From Berghia stephanieae (lineage: Eukaryota; Mollusca; Gastropoda; Nudibranchia; Aeolidiidae), in assembly GCA_034508935.3 (NCBI GenBank), contig CM067449.1, positions 31,231,069 through 31,295,068 on the forward strand: a stretch of 64,000 nucleotides of DNA. Direction: 5' to 3'. Shown one piece after another: positions 1 to 10,837 of this stretch. Within the stretch, counting starts at the first letter, position 1; each line of letters begins with the position of its first letter. A program made the position numbers and the translations under genes. The notes beneath the pieces are model-generated. The model ran no database searches. It saw only the letters and a program-made list of their open reading frames with translations, and was not told the DNA's origin.

Positions 1-98
1 CTTCTTCTTCTTCTTCTTCTTTCTTCTTCTTCTTCTTTCTTCTTCTTCTTTCTTCTTCTTCTTCTTCCTTCTTCTTCTTCTTCTTTCTTCTTCTTCTT
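1..98. repeat. (CTT)n microsatellite
   Basis: Imperfect CTT repeat broken by single extra T residues. It runs off the left edge of the window. Confidence 0.95.
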
Positions 99-159
99 TA
101 GATCATGATTAAAATAAACGCCATAATTACCTCATTACCCGATTAGTGAGATGCGTATT

Positions 160-330
160 TGTTTGAAGGCGTGATAAATGGATGGCGTCGACTGCATAGT
201 GTCCCTCTCACGGCCAGGCGGAGTTGTCGTATCAGTAAGGTCGCGGGTTCGAACCCCCATTTTGATTCTCTATTGTCTTCTGGCACTTATCTACTCACTT
301 TATTTTCTGTTATTTTCAACAAAAGTGCCT
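160..330 (+). mobile_element. SINE-3, tRNA-derived
   Basis: The B-box-like GGGTTCGAACCCCC is followed by a body ending TTCTCTATTGTCTTCTGGCA. The same order recurs near 5.7 kb, including the shared CCAGGCGGAGTTGTCGTA block. The head is poorly preserved. Confidence 0.6.
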
Positions 331-399
331 GCTCCACTCATTTTTTTTTCCGTGAGAAATATGAGCGTTGGCGTTTTCGCAGATCTGTCTACTTGAAAT

Positions 400-672
400 G
401 CGGCTATGTGGTCTCATGGTATGAAACTCGCTTTCGGACCGGAAGGTCCTGGGTTCGAGCCTCGCGCTCGGCGCATAGTTGAGTCCTTGGAAAAGGCTCT
501 TTACCTACGTTCTCTCACTGTACTCATGTGTAAAATGAGTACCTGGCCGTTAACAGCGTTTTCTTTGTCCGAAAAAATTGTAATATCGCCTAACAGGCGT
601 CATGTCCCGTCCTACAGGTTTAATGTTGCTGTTGACCAGGGACCCCTTGTAAAGCGCTTTGAGCACATTTAG
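400..672 (+). mobile_element. SINE-1, tRNA-Arg-like head
   Basis: The tRNA-like head runs from GCGGCTATGTGGTCT (A box) to GGGTTCGAGCC (B box). The anticodon-loop region CTTTCGGA resembles tRNA-Arg(TCG). The body continues through GAGTACCTGGCCGTTAACAG and CGCCTAACAGGCGTCATG to the TTGTAAAGCGCTTTGAGCAC tail. The last part of the tail (GCGCTATATAAA) is lost. Family assignment rests on about 23 copies or pieces in this window. Confidence 0.85.
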
Positions 673-699
673 AGCCATATTTTGTTTTAGTTTGAATTG

Positions 700-960
700 A
701 GAGTATTTATATTACAAACAATGAGCCTATAACAGTTTGGGTTATCAGATCTGTAAATAAGTTGACGTCGGCAATAAGGGATACAGAACAAATTGTACAA
801 CTAAGAGGCGACTTGTACTGTACGAAATTGAAATGTGATTTCGTATTGCCAAATGGGAGAATAAATGAAATATTTTGAATTCGTATAAAATGCACAAAAC
901 CTTATCTACATGTATCATCAACTTTCCCATTTTGCGTTATCACATTTATCACAGTAGGTG
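700..960 (+). repeat. unclassified dispersed repeat
   Basis: The segment beginning ATGAGCCTATAACAGTTTGG and continuing GGGTTATCAGA recurs near 14,573 and inside the mariner near 55,862. It may be a mariner fragment. No ends can be defined. Confidence 0.4.
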
Positions 961-1049
961 TCATTTAGACAAAAGCATTCAATTTTACATCCATTACAAA
1001 TCTCAGCAGAGGTTCTAATTTTATAATTTTATGCAGTTTTTTTTTTCTC

Positions 1050-1080
1050 GCCTCCCCCCGCTCCCCCCCCCCCCCCCCCC
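1050..1080. repeat. poly-C tract
   Basis: Near-pure C run with two interruptions. Several such runs (about 20-30 bp) occur across the window. Confidence 0.9.
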
Positions 1081-1132
1081 ACTCCCCACCTCCCACAAGC
1101 ATAATTAATATCTCAAGGGTATTTTTAGTCTT

Positions 1133-1395
1133 TTAATTCTCTCCTTACCAGATACTTCAACAATTTTCCCCGAAAATTCACTCCTGCCTACCCAACACAA
1201 AAATAGACTTTTCTTACTCAAACAAAAAGAAACAAGTGAGCTCTACAACACAGTGTTTGGTATTTATAGCTGAAATCAAAGTACATGTATTTTTTTAAAT
1301 GTTGTGATGTACAAGAGAAGTCAGAATGAGAAAATTGTAGGTTGCATCGGAACAAATGTGACGATTTTCCGATCGGTTGGTACGGATACGGTTAA
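1133..1395 (-). mobile_element. MITE-D, TTAA-flanked
   Basis: TTAA is present at both boundaries. The left end reads TTCTCTCCTTACC and the right end is a decayed inverted version. The right part contains AACAAATGTGACGATTTTCC, shared with copies at 19.9, 32.8 and 53.7 kb. TTAA flanks and C/T-rich ends fit a piggyBac-type non-autonomous element. Confidence 0.65.
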
Positions 1396-1439
1396 AAGTG
1401 GAACAAATACAACTTCAGCTCAATGAGGCGGTACCAGTG

Positions 1440-1680
1440 ACATCTATAGAGTCCGAGGGCGGTACCAATACTCTGTAGAGCGCTCTTTTTACAATCAGAG
1501 GGACCTGGATCGCTCCCGACTGAAGTCGAGATTTTTTTCTGACCCTCTTGATCACTAAGCAGAGATTGGGAGGGTGGGTCTCTTTGATCTGGTGGAAAAA
1601 TAAAAACTTTGGGATAGACTCGCGTCCTGTTTAAAGGATACTAAGCAATTGCTATTGTCCGTTTAACGCCATGGAAATTG
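1440..1680 (+). mobile_element. SINE-4, tRNA-derived, degraded head
   Basis: It shares with the copy at 18.3 kb the run AGATTTTTTTCTGACCC, the GATCTGGTG(A)AAA stretch and the tail GCAATTGCTATTGTCCGTTT. The A box is barely recognisable. Confidence 0.55.
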
Positions 1681-1968
1681 GGATGAAGTCCAGTTCCTTG
1701 GGCCTTATGACCAGACCTGTCTAACTGACATATGAAAATTCGTGGTTTTCAGAGGTAAAACACAGTAGACATCATAACTATCTTTTAAAATTTCCAATTT
1801 GTCCTCACTGCATTTAAACAAAGCGCTAAATCCCCTTTTATACGCGCTCTAATACCAGAACTTCGTTTTCAAGATGTTTTATTGACTTAAAGATCTTTAT
1901 TTAGTTCTTCATTTAGAACCGAAAAGTCGTAGTTGACTTTAGCTATGAAGGATTACTTTCAAAGAGAG
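1681..1968. other. no recognisable feature
   Basis: AT-rich sequence without an open frame of interest or a match to other repeats in the window. Confidence 0.5.
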
Positions 1969-2263
1969 CAATAGACTTCAACAATCGTGATGTCACTTCC
2001 CTCGTAATGACGCATAGTAACTTAGTAACTGGTTCTAAACTATCCGAACAATGGCGGACGTCCTTATGAAATACTTCTCCGATGAGCATAAAAGTGTATC
2101 CAGATGATTATAAATCTGATCGTGTTTTGACTTTTCTACATTCTGATCACATGACATATGAAAAAGTTCTATCCAGCATGACGAATAAAAAGTACAAATT
2201 TTCTTTGTTTAGAACCAAGCTTCTCGTTGCTGGGCGGACTTGAAATCAGTCTATTGAATCCAA
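1969..2263 (-). mobile_element. MITE-B
   Basis: The ends CAATAGACTTCAACAATCGT and AGTCTATTGAATCC are imperfect inverted repeats. The internal blocks shared with 14 other copies are AATGACGCATAGTAACTTAG, ATGGCGGACGTCCTTATGAA and TTTCTTTGTTTAGAACCAAG. Confidence 0.85.
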
Positions 2264-2283
2264 TTTGTCCATTTCTTGACCTC

Positions 2284-2636
2284 CCTCCCCCCCCCCCCCC
2301 CCCCCCATTTCCCGTTTCCGGCATTATATCCAGGCTCACTCAATGGATCACCGCCTGGTCGTGTTGGGGTCGCTTAAGTGCATAATGCAGGGGAAGAGGC
2401 AAACCGTCACTCGACCATCTCGGAAGGCGAACTCTCTGCGGGCGCCTCACGACGGCCTGAACTAAATTAGATCCTAATGGAGGTTGAACACCTGCTCTAT
2501 CCTGGGCATTTATTCGTCTGGTAAGACATATCTGACCGGACACCCATCCGTCCGACAAGCCACTCATAAACATGGATGGCAAAAAGCAAAGTCAAAGACC
2601 CCTTTGAAAGGCTATCATCAGGCAAACATAACAACT
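2284..2636. other. poly-C tract and unclassified GC-rich segment
   Basis: A 24-bp C run is followed by about 250 bp that is GC-richer than its surroundings and has no second copy in the window. The last 70 bp contain a MITE-A scrap (ACTCATAAACATGGATGGCA). An open frame of 80 codons on the minus strand has no recognisable domain. Confidence 0.4.
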
Positions 2637-2656
2637 TTATGATGATAATGATAATA

Positions 2657-2692
<36 letters not shown>

Positions 2693-2693
2693 T

Positions 2694-2742
<49 letters not shown>

Positions 2743-2760
2743 AATGATGGTGATAATAGA
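2637..2760. repeat. (GAT)n microsatellite
   Basis: Almost pure GAT repeat with ATA interruptions at both ends. The poly-Met and poly-Ile frames across it are artefacts. Confidence 0.97.
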
Positions 2761-2883
2761 ATATGGTTGGTTATTGACCTCACCATTAAAACAGATAATG
2801 ATACAACTATACAGACGTAAAACTGAGGTCATTTCTGGAATTTCCCCAACAATAGAGCTAACGATATAGATGACGGCGTGATC

Positions 2884-3027
2884 TAAACTGTGTGTTAAAA
2901 AAAACTTTGAAGCTTTGTAATGTTGGTCGTTAAGAGTCTGGTTAATGGAGTTTATGGAGAATTACTCATAAACGCGGATGGCAAATAAAGCAATAACAAA
3001 GACCTCATCTTCAGTCGATCTAGATGG
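2884..3027 (+). mobile_element. MITE-A remnant
   Basis: Keeps GAGTCTGGTTAAT, GAGAATTACTCATAAACGCG and GATGGCAAATAAAGCAATAA, followed by a decayed CRE end. Confidence 0.6.
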
Positions 3028-3540
3028 TTAGCTCTATTGAAATGGTTTAAATATCATTTCAAATTGGCCTCGCATCAATGTGTATGGTACATTTACTCAT
3101 TATTGGAGAATACTGGAATATGGTTCTCCTAATGACAATGTTTTAATGTCAGGCTGATGACAATTTAGCTCCTAGAATAGCTCGACTTATTGTATCACGG
3201 CTATTCACAAAATCAATGAGATGGGGGTTTTTTTTCATCGAGGATAGAATCACTGTTATCTTTGCTTTGCCTTGTTTTCTTTAGTTTTTGTTTTGTTTTG
3301 TTTTTTGTTTTTTTTTATTTTTTTTGTTTCTTTTTTTAATTTTGTTTTTTTTAATTTGGCTGACCACTTTGTTCAAACATCAGTGATTGGTAGCAAGGTC
3401 TGTTTGATACAAAGGGAAGTGCTTCGGCTCCAATCCAAAGGTAGAAAATTATTGTTTTTATCCGCTTGACCAGTGTTATAAAATGGGAAGACAACTATGT
3501 GTTATTTGTGGTGACAACTCCCTTTGTAAATTTCCATTTA
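3028..3540. other. no gene; T-rich stretch
   Basis: Contains a T-rich run (about 3,270-3,355) and otherwise nothing repeated or coding that I can identify. Confidence 0.5.
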
Positions 3541-3732
3541 ATAGATAGTATGCAGATGACGTCACTCAGGTCTTTGTTATTGTTTTTTGACTCCGCGTTT
3601 ATGAGTAATGCTCACTGAACTGTATTAACCCGACTATAAACGTCCATGGATACACACAGCGTTGTGTGTTGGTCCGTTATACTTCCGGATGCCAATGTTA
3701 TGAGCTTCTTAGCCAAGCGCATACTATCTATA
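3541..3732 (-). mobile_element. MITE-A
   Basis: Full length. ATAGATAG is followed within 20 bp by TGACGTCA, and the other end is GCATACTATCTAT. Internal GTATTAACCCGACTATAAAC and CCGTTATACTTCCGGATG match the family. Confidence 0.9.
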
Positions 3733-3734
3733 GG

Positions 3735-4107
3735 TGATATGCGTTTACTTTTTAAAAAACTCATAACAATACCAGCCGGATATTCTGTACCGACACACAA
3801 AACTAGGTGTAACCTTAAACGTTTATAGATAGTATGCGCTTGACTAAGAAGCTCATAACATTGCCATCCGGAAGTATAACGGACCAAACCCCAACACTGT
3901 GTGTATCCATGAACGTTTATAGCCTGGTTAATACAGTTCAGTGAGCACTACTCATAAACGCGGATGGCAAAAACAATAACAGAGACCTGATTGACGTCAT
4001 CTTCGAACTATCTATAGTCTGATTAATACAATTCAGTGAGAACTACTCATAAAAATGGCTGACTCAAAGCAATAACATAGACCTGAGTGACGTAAATTTT
4101 GTTCTAT
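3735..4107 (+). mobile_element. MITE-A-prime, split by MITE-A
   Basis: The left half (to 3,824) ends TAAACGTTTATAG. The right half (from 4,016) resumes with TCTGATTAATACAATTCAGT and CATAAAAATGGCTG. The break falls in the internal TATA, occupied by the copy at 3,825-4,015. The A-prime subfamily has CCAGCCGGATAT and AAAAATGGCTG in place of MITE-A's CCATCCGG and CGCGGATGGC. Confidence 0.75.
3825..4015 (+). mobile_element. MITE-A inserted in MITE-A-prime
   Basis: Complete copy with ATAGATAGTATGCGCTTG at the left and TTGACGTCATCTTCG plus CTATCTAT at the right. It sits in the host's internal TATA. Confidence 0.88.
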
Positions 4108-4110
4108 CTT

Positions 4111-4195
4111 CAAACGTTTCAGGTTACACATATTTTTGTGTATTGGTACGCTATTTGCGGATGGCAAAGTTGTGAGTTTTATGGACAAACGCCCA
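4111..4195 (-). mobile_element. MITE-A-prime half element
   Basis: Keeps only the distal half, from TTTCAGGTTACACATA to the GTTGTGAGTTTTATGGACAA region. Confidence 0.6.
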
Positions 4196-4203
4196 GAATA
4201 AAT

Positions 4204-4393
4204 ATAGATAGTATGCAGATGACGTCACTCAGGCCTTTGTTATTGTTTTTGCCATCCGCGTTTGTGAGATGTTCTCACTAAACTGTATTAACCAGACTAT
4301 AAAAGTTCATGGTTACACCGAGTTTGTGTGTTGGTCCGTTATACTTCCGGATGGCAATGTTGTGAACTCCTTGGCCAAGCGCATTCTATCTAT
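4204..4393 (-). mobile_element. MITE-A
   Basis: Complete, with ATAGATAGTATGCAGATGAC at one end and GCGCATTCTATCTAT at the other. It is very close to the copy inside the LINE at 59.2 kb, sharing the GTGAACTCCTTGGCCAAG variant. The two are probably sister copies. Confidence 0.9.
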
Positions 4394-4591
4394 AATTGAT
4401 GATTCGGCCGTTACTAAGCATGAACCGATCAGAATATTTCCTGCTATTGACCTCGTCCCGCCCCCTTGAAAGTTTATTTCCAGTCAACGAAAAGGCCTTC
4501 GCTACCCATAGAACATGCCAAACACACAAATAGGTAGGCCCAGTAAGTGAGTATTTCTCACAATATTTCGACACACTGATTAAGGAATAGT

Positions 4592-4868
4592 CGTCAACAG
4601 TCATGACGTCACTTCCTCTCGTAATGACGCATAGTAACTTAGTAACTGGCTCTAAACTATTAGAACATTGGCTGACGTCCTTATGAAATACTTCTCAGAG
4701 GAGAAAAACAATATAAATCTGATCATCATATGACTTTTATACATTCTGATCACATGACATGTAAAAAAGTTCTAGCCGGCATGAAGAATAAAAAGTATCA
4801 ATTTTCTTTGTTTAGAACCACGCTGCTCGCCGTTGCTGGGCGACGTGACATCAGACTAATGAATCCAA
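4592..4868 (-). mobile_element. MITE-B
   Basis: Runs from GTCAACAGTCATGACGTCAC to GTGACATCAGACTAATGAAT. Forms an inverted pair with the next copy across a 40-bp spacer. Confidence 0.88.
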
Positions 4869-4907
4869 TTGCTTCGCAACGCCATTTTCAATCATTTGTT
4901 TTCAAAT

Positions 4908-5212
4908 AGGATTCAATAGTCTGATGTCACCTCCGCCCAGCAGCCAGCAGCTTGTTTCTAAACAAAGAAAATCGGTACCTTTTTATTCTTCATGCTAGCG
5001 AGAACTTTTTTACAAGCTATGTGATCAGAATGTATAATAGTAAAAACTCGATCAGATTTATAATGTTTTTCTCATCTAGATACACTTTTATGCTCGTCGG
5101 AGAAGTATTTCATAAGGGCCTCCGCCATTGATCCGATAGTTTAGAACCAGTTACTAAGTTGCTATGCGTCATTACGAGGGAAATGACGTAACTACTGTTG
5201 AAGCCTATTGTG
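4908..5212 (+). mobile_element. MITE-B
   Basis: GGATTCAATAGTCTGATGTC at the left and CTGTTGAAGCCTATTG at the right. Inverted relative to the copy ending at 4,868. Confidence 0.9.
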
Positions 5213-5321
5213 AGTAATGTTCAGGATATATAAGATTTTTACTTTAAGTAATGGGCAAATATTTTTTATTCTGTTCACGGCACGTCCACGGTCCTCGGTT
5301 GATTTCAGGGACAAAATAATG

Positions 5322-5495
5322 CAGATAGAAGAACGTTCACGTCACTCATCTCTTTGTTATTGTTTTTAGCCATCCTTTTTATGAGTAGTTCTCACTAAAT
5401 TGTTTCAATATATAAGTGTTCAATGTAACACACAGTTTTGTGTGTTAGTACGTTATATCCGGATGGGAGATGTGAGCTTTTTGGATAATCGCAAT
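5322..5495 (-). mobile_element. MITE-A-prime
   Basis: Ends in GATAGAAGAACGTTCACGTC at the left. It has TTTTTAGCCATCCTTTTTAT and GTACGTTATATCCGGATG of the A-prime type. Confidence 0.7.
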
Positions 5496-5671
5496 GCATC
5501 AATACTTGATGTTAAATTTTCAGTCAAAAATAAAACCACTGAAATGTTTCTTTTAAATTGAGCTTCGCGATGGTTGGTTGGCGAGCGAGCCCGCGGTTTC
5601 CAGAAGTGGGTGAGAGAGAGAGAGTTCTAGAAATGACCTGAGTTTGATACGAATATTTTTGTATTCGTGGA

Positions 5672-5812
5672 TAGCTCACACGGTAGAGCCACGCTCTCAC
5701 CTGCCAGGCGGAGTTGTCGTACCAATAAAGAAGCAGGTTCAAACCCCACCACCGCCGCGAAAATTTTTATTCTCTATTGTCTTCTGGCACTTTTCTACTC
5801 ACTTCATCTCCT
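5672..5812 (+). mobile_element. SINE-3, tRNA-derived
   Basis: Head GGATAGCTCACACGGTAGAG (A box) and B-box-like CAGGTTCAAACCCCACC, then the body TTATTCTCTATTGTCTTCTG shared with the copy at 0.2 kb. Confidence 0.7.
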
Positions 5813-5819
5813 GAGATTT

Positions 5820-6122
5820 TAAATTGAGCTTTTATATAGCGCAATATCCACTAAACGTGCTCAAAGCGCTTTACAAGGGGCCCTGGCCAACAGCAACACT
5901 TAACAAGTAGGACGGGACATGACGCCTGTTAGGCGATATTATAATTTCTTTCGGACAGAGACAACGCTGTTAACGGCCAGGTACTCATTTTACACCTGAG
6001 TACGGTGAGAGAATGTGAGTAAAGAGCCTTTTCCAAGGACTCAACTATGCGCCGAGCGAGGCTCGAACCCAGGAATTTCCGATCTGAAAGCGAGTGTCAT
6101 ACCCCAAGACCACATAGCCGCA
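5820..6122 (-). mobile_element. SINE-1
   Basis: Full length on the minus strand: tail TTGAGCTTTTATATAGCGCA first and the tRNA-like head ending GACCACATAGCCGCAC last. Confidence 0.92.
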
Positions 6123-6222
6123 CTTCTTCCACTAGTTTTAATCAAATATACGAAATCTGACGAAGAAAACTTTCAAATATGTATGCACTATAATATGTTG
6201 ATTGAACAACTCGAGATTAATA

Positions 6223-6403
6223 CTTTGTTATTGTTTTTTTTTTTGTTTTGTTTTTTTTTTGCCAGCCGCGTTTACGAGTAATTCTCACTAAACTGTATTA
6301 ACTTGACTATAAACGTTCATGGTTACACAGAGTTTTGTGTGTTGCTCAGTTATACTTCCGGATGTCAATGTTGTGAGATTCTTTGCCAAGTGCATACTAT
6401 CTA
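6223..6403 (-). mobile_element. MITE-A, CRE end missing
   Basis: Starts at CTTTGTTATTG and ends GTGCATACTATCTA. The terminal TGACGTCA segment has been lost. An expanded T run separates the first blocks. Confidence 0.75.
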
Positions 6404-6407
6404 AAAC

Positions 6408-6632
6408 TAATAAATAAATAAATAAAATTCCCTTTATTCATCCCCAAGGGGAAAATTGTCTTTAGGGTCTATCCCAAGGGAAGACTGGAATAACCCAGGC
6501 GTCAGCCGCAGTGCAGCACCACAAAGTGAGCTAGGGAGAGATGACTTGCTCAAGGCGACACAACGATGTGGGTACTCGAACTCGGTACCTTTTGGGTAAA
6601 AAGCAAAGACCGTAACGCTGAGCCACGCTCAT
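6408..6632 (-). mobile_element. SINE-2, tRNA-derived
   Basis: Read on the minus strand it has AGCGTGGCTCAGCGTTACGG (A box) and CGAGTTCGAGTACCC (B box). It ends in the tail GGATGAATAAAGGGAATTTT plus a TTTA-rich end. Three more copies lie at 40.1, 41.0 and 49.1 kb. Confidence 0.85.
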
Positions 6633-6634
6633 CT

Positions 6635-6813
6635 ACAGATAGAATGAAGTTGACGTCACTCGTATCTTTGGTGTTGTTTTTTGACATCCACGTTTATGAG
6701 TTATTCTCACATAACTGTACTATCCAGACTATAAACGTTCATGGTTACACACAGTTTTGTATACTTCCGGATGGCAGTGTTGTGAGCTTCTAAGCCATCC
6801 GCATACTGTCTAT
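6635..6813 (-). mobile_element. MITE-A, left half of an inverted dimer
   Basis: Begins CAGATAGAATGAAGTTGACG and ends GCATACTGTCTAT. It shares its terminal TAT with the next copy. Confidence 0.85.
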
Positions 6814-6997
6814 AGATAGTATGCACTTGGCTAAGAAGCTCATAACATCCGGAAGTATAACGCACCAACACACAAAACTGTGCGTATTCATGAACGTTTA
6901 TAGTCAGGTTAATATAGTTCAGTAAACATTACTCATAAACGCGGATGGCAAAAATCAATAACAAAGACCTGAGTGACGTCATCTTCGAACTATCTAT
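6812..6997 (+). mobile_element. MITE-A, right half of an inverted dimer
   Basis: ATAGATAGTATGCACTTGGC to TGACGTCATCTTCGAAC plus TATCTAT. With the previous copy it forms a palindrome of about 360 bp with both CRE sites outward. Confidence 0.88.
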
Positions 6998-7237
6998 AAG
7001 ATAATAGTAAAAAAAAAAGGCATCCGTGTCATTATCTTGACAGGCATAGCAACAAGAGGTCACGTAGGAACCATCAATTATAGATAGATCTCATCACGCG
7101 AAACTAATCCGATCTTCTTGTCTTGACAAAATTGTTAGTTGTTTTTTTTTTTTTTGGGTTTTGTTTTTTCTTTCGATTCTTTGGTTCGTTTTTCGTCTCT
7201 GTAAAAGGAAGGTTCTACAGAGTTGAATGACTATTAT

Positions 7238-7666
<429 letters not shown>

Positions 7667-7667
<1 letters not shown>

Positions 7668-8620
7668 GTGGGGTAGTTGCACACATATGTAATGGCTGAT
7701 GATCGTATAGTGTTTTTGATTTTTTTAAAAAGTAGTATTATCCTTTGCGTTGTGTTGTAGATGTTTATAATGACGAAAGAGTTCAAGGGCCGATGATGAT
7801 AACTGAATTTACAATATCAAGACATTCAAATAAATGTCCAGATTCCAAGCTTCACTTCTTACAGTTTTATTTGTTGTGATAAATTCAAAATCCAAATCAT
7901 GATTAATTCCAAATCCAAATCAAATATCATGGTCAGAATTCAATCAAGTTCACAAATTTCAAATCCGTAAAATCAGTCCAAATTGAAAGTCATTTTGCCT
8001 AAGTAACCATTTTCAATATACGTGGAATATTTCTAAGTCCGTAAAATAAAGATTCTTAGTTGGACACTAGGAAAGTGCAGCTCATCGTAAAGTAGAATAG
8101 TAGAATAATATAGAATCAAAAGGTAGAATGTAGAATAATCTAGCATCACTATGTTTTTCCCTATTGTAAATTCTACCCATAATTCCTCAAATCACGCCTC
8201 CTTGTAGTTTCGTCAGTTCCTTGACAGTCTAAATTCCACCTCCTAAAAGAAAAGTCAAATCATATTCAAACCTGAAACGTCAATTCCTACATATTAATGT
8301 TAAACCCCGCCTTTTATGATATAATATACTTTTGGTAAACATCAGTTTTACGTTCAGTATACTCAAATAATCTGTACGCCCAAATAATCTGTACGCCCAA
8401 ATAATCTGTACGCCCAAATAATAAATTCCAACTATAATTTGATGCTATTATCCCCAAATACCAAGTAAAACCGATCAAAGAATGTAATTTTCTAGTACTC
8501 AATATAATGACCAATCCTTTAACTTTGGAACGTAAAACTGTCCTCGACTACTCAATATAATGACCATGTTTAACTGATATACAAGTATCGTGAACTCATT
8601 AAACCCACTTGCTATAAGCA
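7667..8620 (+). mobile_element. LTR-like repeat E, solo copy 1
   Basis: About 0.95 kb, beginning TGTGGGGTAGTTGCACACAT and ending near TTGCTATAAGCA. It aligns along its length with the copy at 22.2 kb. TG...CA-type ends without other terminal repeats suggest a solo LTR. Its flanks lie in CAT repeat, so no target duplication can be read. No coding part is present. An old fossil. Confidence 0.45.
8366..8425 (+). repeat. 17-bp minisatellite inside repeat E
   Basis: About three and a half units of AAATAATCTGTACGCCC. Copy 2 of repeat E has a related but different tandem array at the same place. Confidence 0.85.
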
Positions 8621-8667
8621 ATCATTATCATCATCATCAGCACATCATCATTATTATTTGTTTTTCT

Positions 8668-8793
<126 letters not shown>

Positions 8794-8871
8794 AACAAAT
8801 AGATCTATGTATTTATCCACTGAGTGCGAATGGCACATATTTGCAGTTCTGATGATAATAATTGATAAAGA

Positions 8872-9001
8872 TCTGAAAAAGTGTGTGTGAAAGGTTCCAG
8901 ACAAAGCAAGAAAGAAAAATAGTAGAAGAAAAATAACATCTCAAAAAACAAGTCCACCTTGACTGGGGATCGAACCTTAGACCATCTGATTACAGGTTCT
9001 T
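8872..9001 (-). mobile_element. SINE-5, tRNA-derived
   Basis: On the minus strand it has CTAAGGTTCGATCCCCAGTC (B box) followed by a T-rich body with CTTTCTTGCTTTGTCTGGAA. The same order occurs at 39.8 and 62.8 kb. Confidence 0.7.
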
Positions 9002-9161
9002 CACAAGGGTTATGCTGTGAACCCTCACTTGCATCAAACAACACGTACAATGAACACGAGAGGACGAGAACGAAGGCATTTGAGTTACTCCATCTTATTT
9101 TTTTGAAAAATCAGATTAAGAAATTAAAGAGCAAACACCAGTGTAAGATCAAGATCTGAAC

Positions 9162-9162
<1 letters not shown>

Positions 9163-9238
<76 letters not shown>
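9163..9238. repeat. (GA)n microsatellite
   Basis: About 36 GA units, nearly pure. Confidence 0.97.
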
Positions 9239-9242
<4 letters not shown>

Positions 9243-9380
9243 ACAGGAAGAAATCAAACAACAAGATATAATAATGAAGTGTCCAAACGTCCAATGTAGG
9301 TCGTTAAGTTGTAAACTGATTGCATTCATTTCGTCTCTGTTCGGTTCCAGTTCGTGAATAACTTGTTTGTCATAGACTCT

Positions 9381-9568
9381 ATAGATAGAACGAAGATGAC
9401 GTCACTCAAGCCTTTGTTATTGTATTTTGCCATCCGCGTTTGTGATTCTCACGAAACTGTATTAACCACACTATAAAAGTTCATTGTTACACACAGTTTT
9501 GTGTGTTGGTCCGTTATACTTCCGGATGGCAATGTTATGAGCTTCTTAGCCAAGCGCATACTATCTAT
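9381..9568 (-). mobile_element. MITE-A, left half of an inverted dimer
   Basis: ATAGATAGAACGAAGATGAC to GCGCATACTATCTAT, complete. Confidence 0.9.
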
Positions 9569-9755
9569 AGATGCTGTGCGATTGGCTAAGTAACTCACAT
9601 CATTGCCATTGCCAAATATAACGTACCAACACACAAAACTATGTGTTACCTTGAATGTTTATAGTCTGGTTAATACAGTTTAGTGAGAATTACTCATAAA
9701 CATGGATGGCAAAAATCAATTAGGAGCTGAGTGACGTCGTCTTCGTTCTATCTAT
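9567..9755 (+). mobile_element. MITE-A, right half of an inverted dimer
   Basis: Begins ATAGATGCTGTGCGATTGGC, sharing the terminal AT with the previous copy, and ends CTTCGTTCTATCTAT. Its CRE has changed to TGACGTCG. Confidence 0.87.
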
Positions 9756-9930
9756 ATATTTCTGTAATTTACTCACAACAAACAAATGAAACAAACAAAA
9801 ACTACGTGTAACCTACAACCGGAGAGTAAAATGAATACATGGAGATAATATGAATCTAAGGGGCTCCTTCCGTATGTGGGTATTCAATGACCAGTCCGTA
9901 AACATGACATTTGTGTTCTGATGGTATGTG

Positions 9931-9933
<3 letters not shown>

Positions 9934-9998
<65 letters not shown>
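9934..9998. repeat. (AT)n microsatellite
   Basis: About 30 AT units. Confidence 0.97.
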
Positions 9999-10000
<2 letters not shown>

Positions 10001-10082
10001 GCAAAAAAGCACACCATTTCTTCCCGCTATAAGAAATAGCACAAATACACACAAACTTTATAGACTGAGAGAAAATTAGTTA

Positions 10083-10209
10083 GAAGTACGCTGCAAAGAA
10101 GATCTGAGGACAGATGTGGTTGGAGGTATCATGATCGCCGATGGCAGACATCTGCGATCATGTCCCTCCAACCATATCTGTCCTCAGATCTTCTTTGCAG
10201 CTTACTTCT
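10083..10209. repeat. near-perfect palindrome, 56-bp arms
   Basis: Left arm 10,083-10,138 (GAAGTACGCTGCAAAGAAGA ...) pairs with right arm 10,154-10,209 (... TCTTCTTTGCAGCTTACTTC) with about four mismatches and a 15-bp loop. It carries no TGACGTCA and is not related to the MITEs around it. Confidence 0.9.
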
Positions 10210-10256
10210 CACAAAATGGCACTTGATGATGAAGCTGCAAAAACCCCTGCCAATGT

Positions 10257-10563
10257 CAATTGGATTCAAGAGTCTATTATCACGTGGCCCGCAACAGCGG
10301 CCATCGTGGTTCTAAACAAAGAAAATCGGTACTTTTTTTTCTTCATGCCGGCTAGAACTTTTCATATGTCTTGTGATCAGAATATATAAAAATCAAAACA
10401 TGATCATATTAATAATGTTTTTCTCCTCTGGATACACTTTTATGCTTGTCAGAGAAATATTTAATAAGTGCGTCCACCATTGTTCCGATAGTTTAGAGCC
10501 AGTTATTAAGTTACTATATGTAATTACGAGGGAAGTGACGTCATGACTATTGAAGCAAATTGG
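10257..10563 (+). mobile_element. MITE-B
   Basis: ATTGGATTCAAGAGTCTATT to TGACTATTGAAGCAAATTGG, with the exact CRE octamer near the right end. Confidence 0.87.
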
Positions 10564-10594
10564 AATACACATAAACATTATGAACGAGAGTATG

Positions 10595-10834
10595 CGTAGC
10601 CATCGATAGCATATAGCCTGACACTAGAACCTTCTAGGACTGGCAGTTTGACGTCATTTTTTTATGTTTGTGTAGCGTCTAGTGAGTTGTCGTTAGTAGA
10701 GCTCAAGGAAAAAGTTATTTCATTGGTTGAACTATTGAATACAACTCGAGATTTGTTTTCTTTTGTTGCAAAAGACTGGCATTTTGACGTCAGTTATTTT
10801 TTCAGTGTCAGGCTATAACTTAACGATGGCTACG
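10595..10834 (-). mobile_element. MITE-C
   Basis: Ends CGTAGCCATCGATAGCATAT and TAACTTAACGATGGCTACG are inverted repeats of about 30 bp. Two TGACGTCA octamers sit just inside the ends. Confidence 0.85.
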
Positions 10835-10837
10835 GAG

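Noticed and set aside
3825-4393. CRISPR-like array of repeated units
   Set aside because: The repeating 190-bp units are transposons with inverted ends in mixed orientation. No short direct repeats with unique spacers exist, and the DNA is from an animal.
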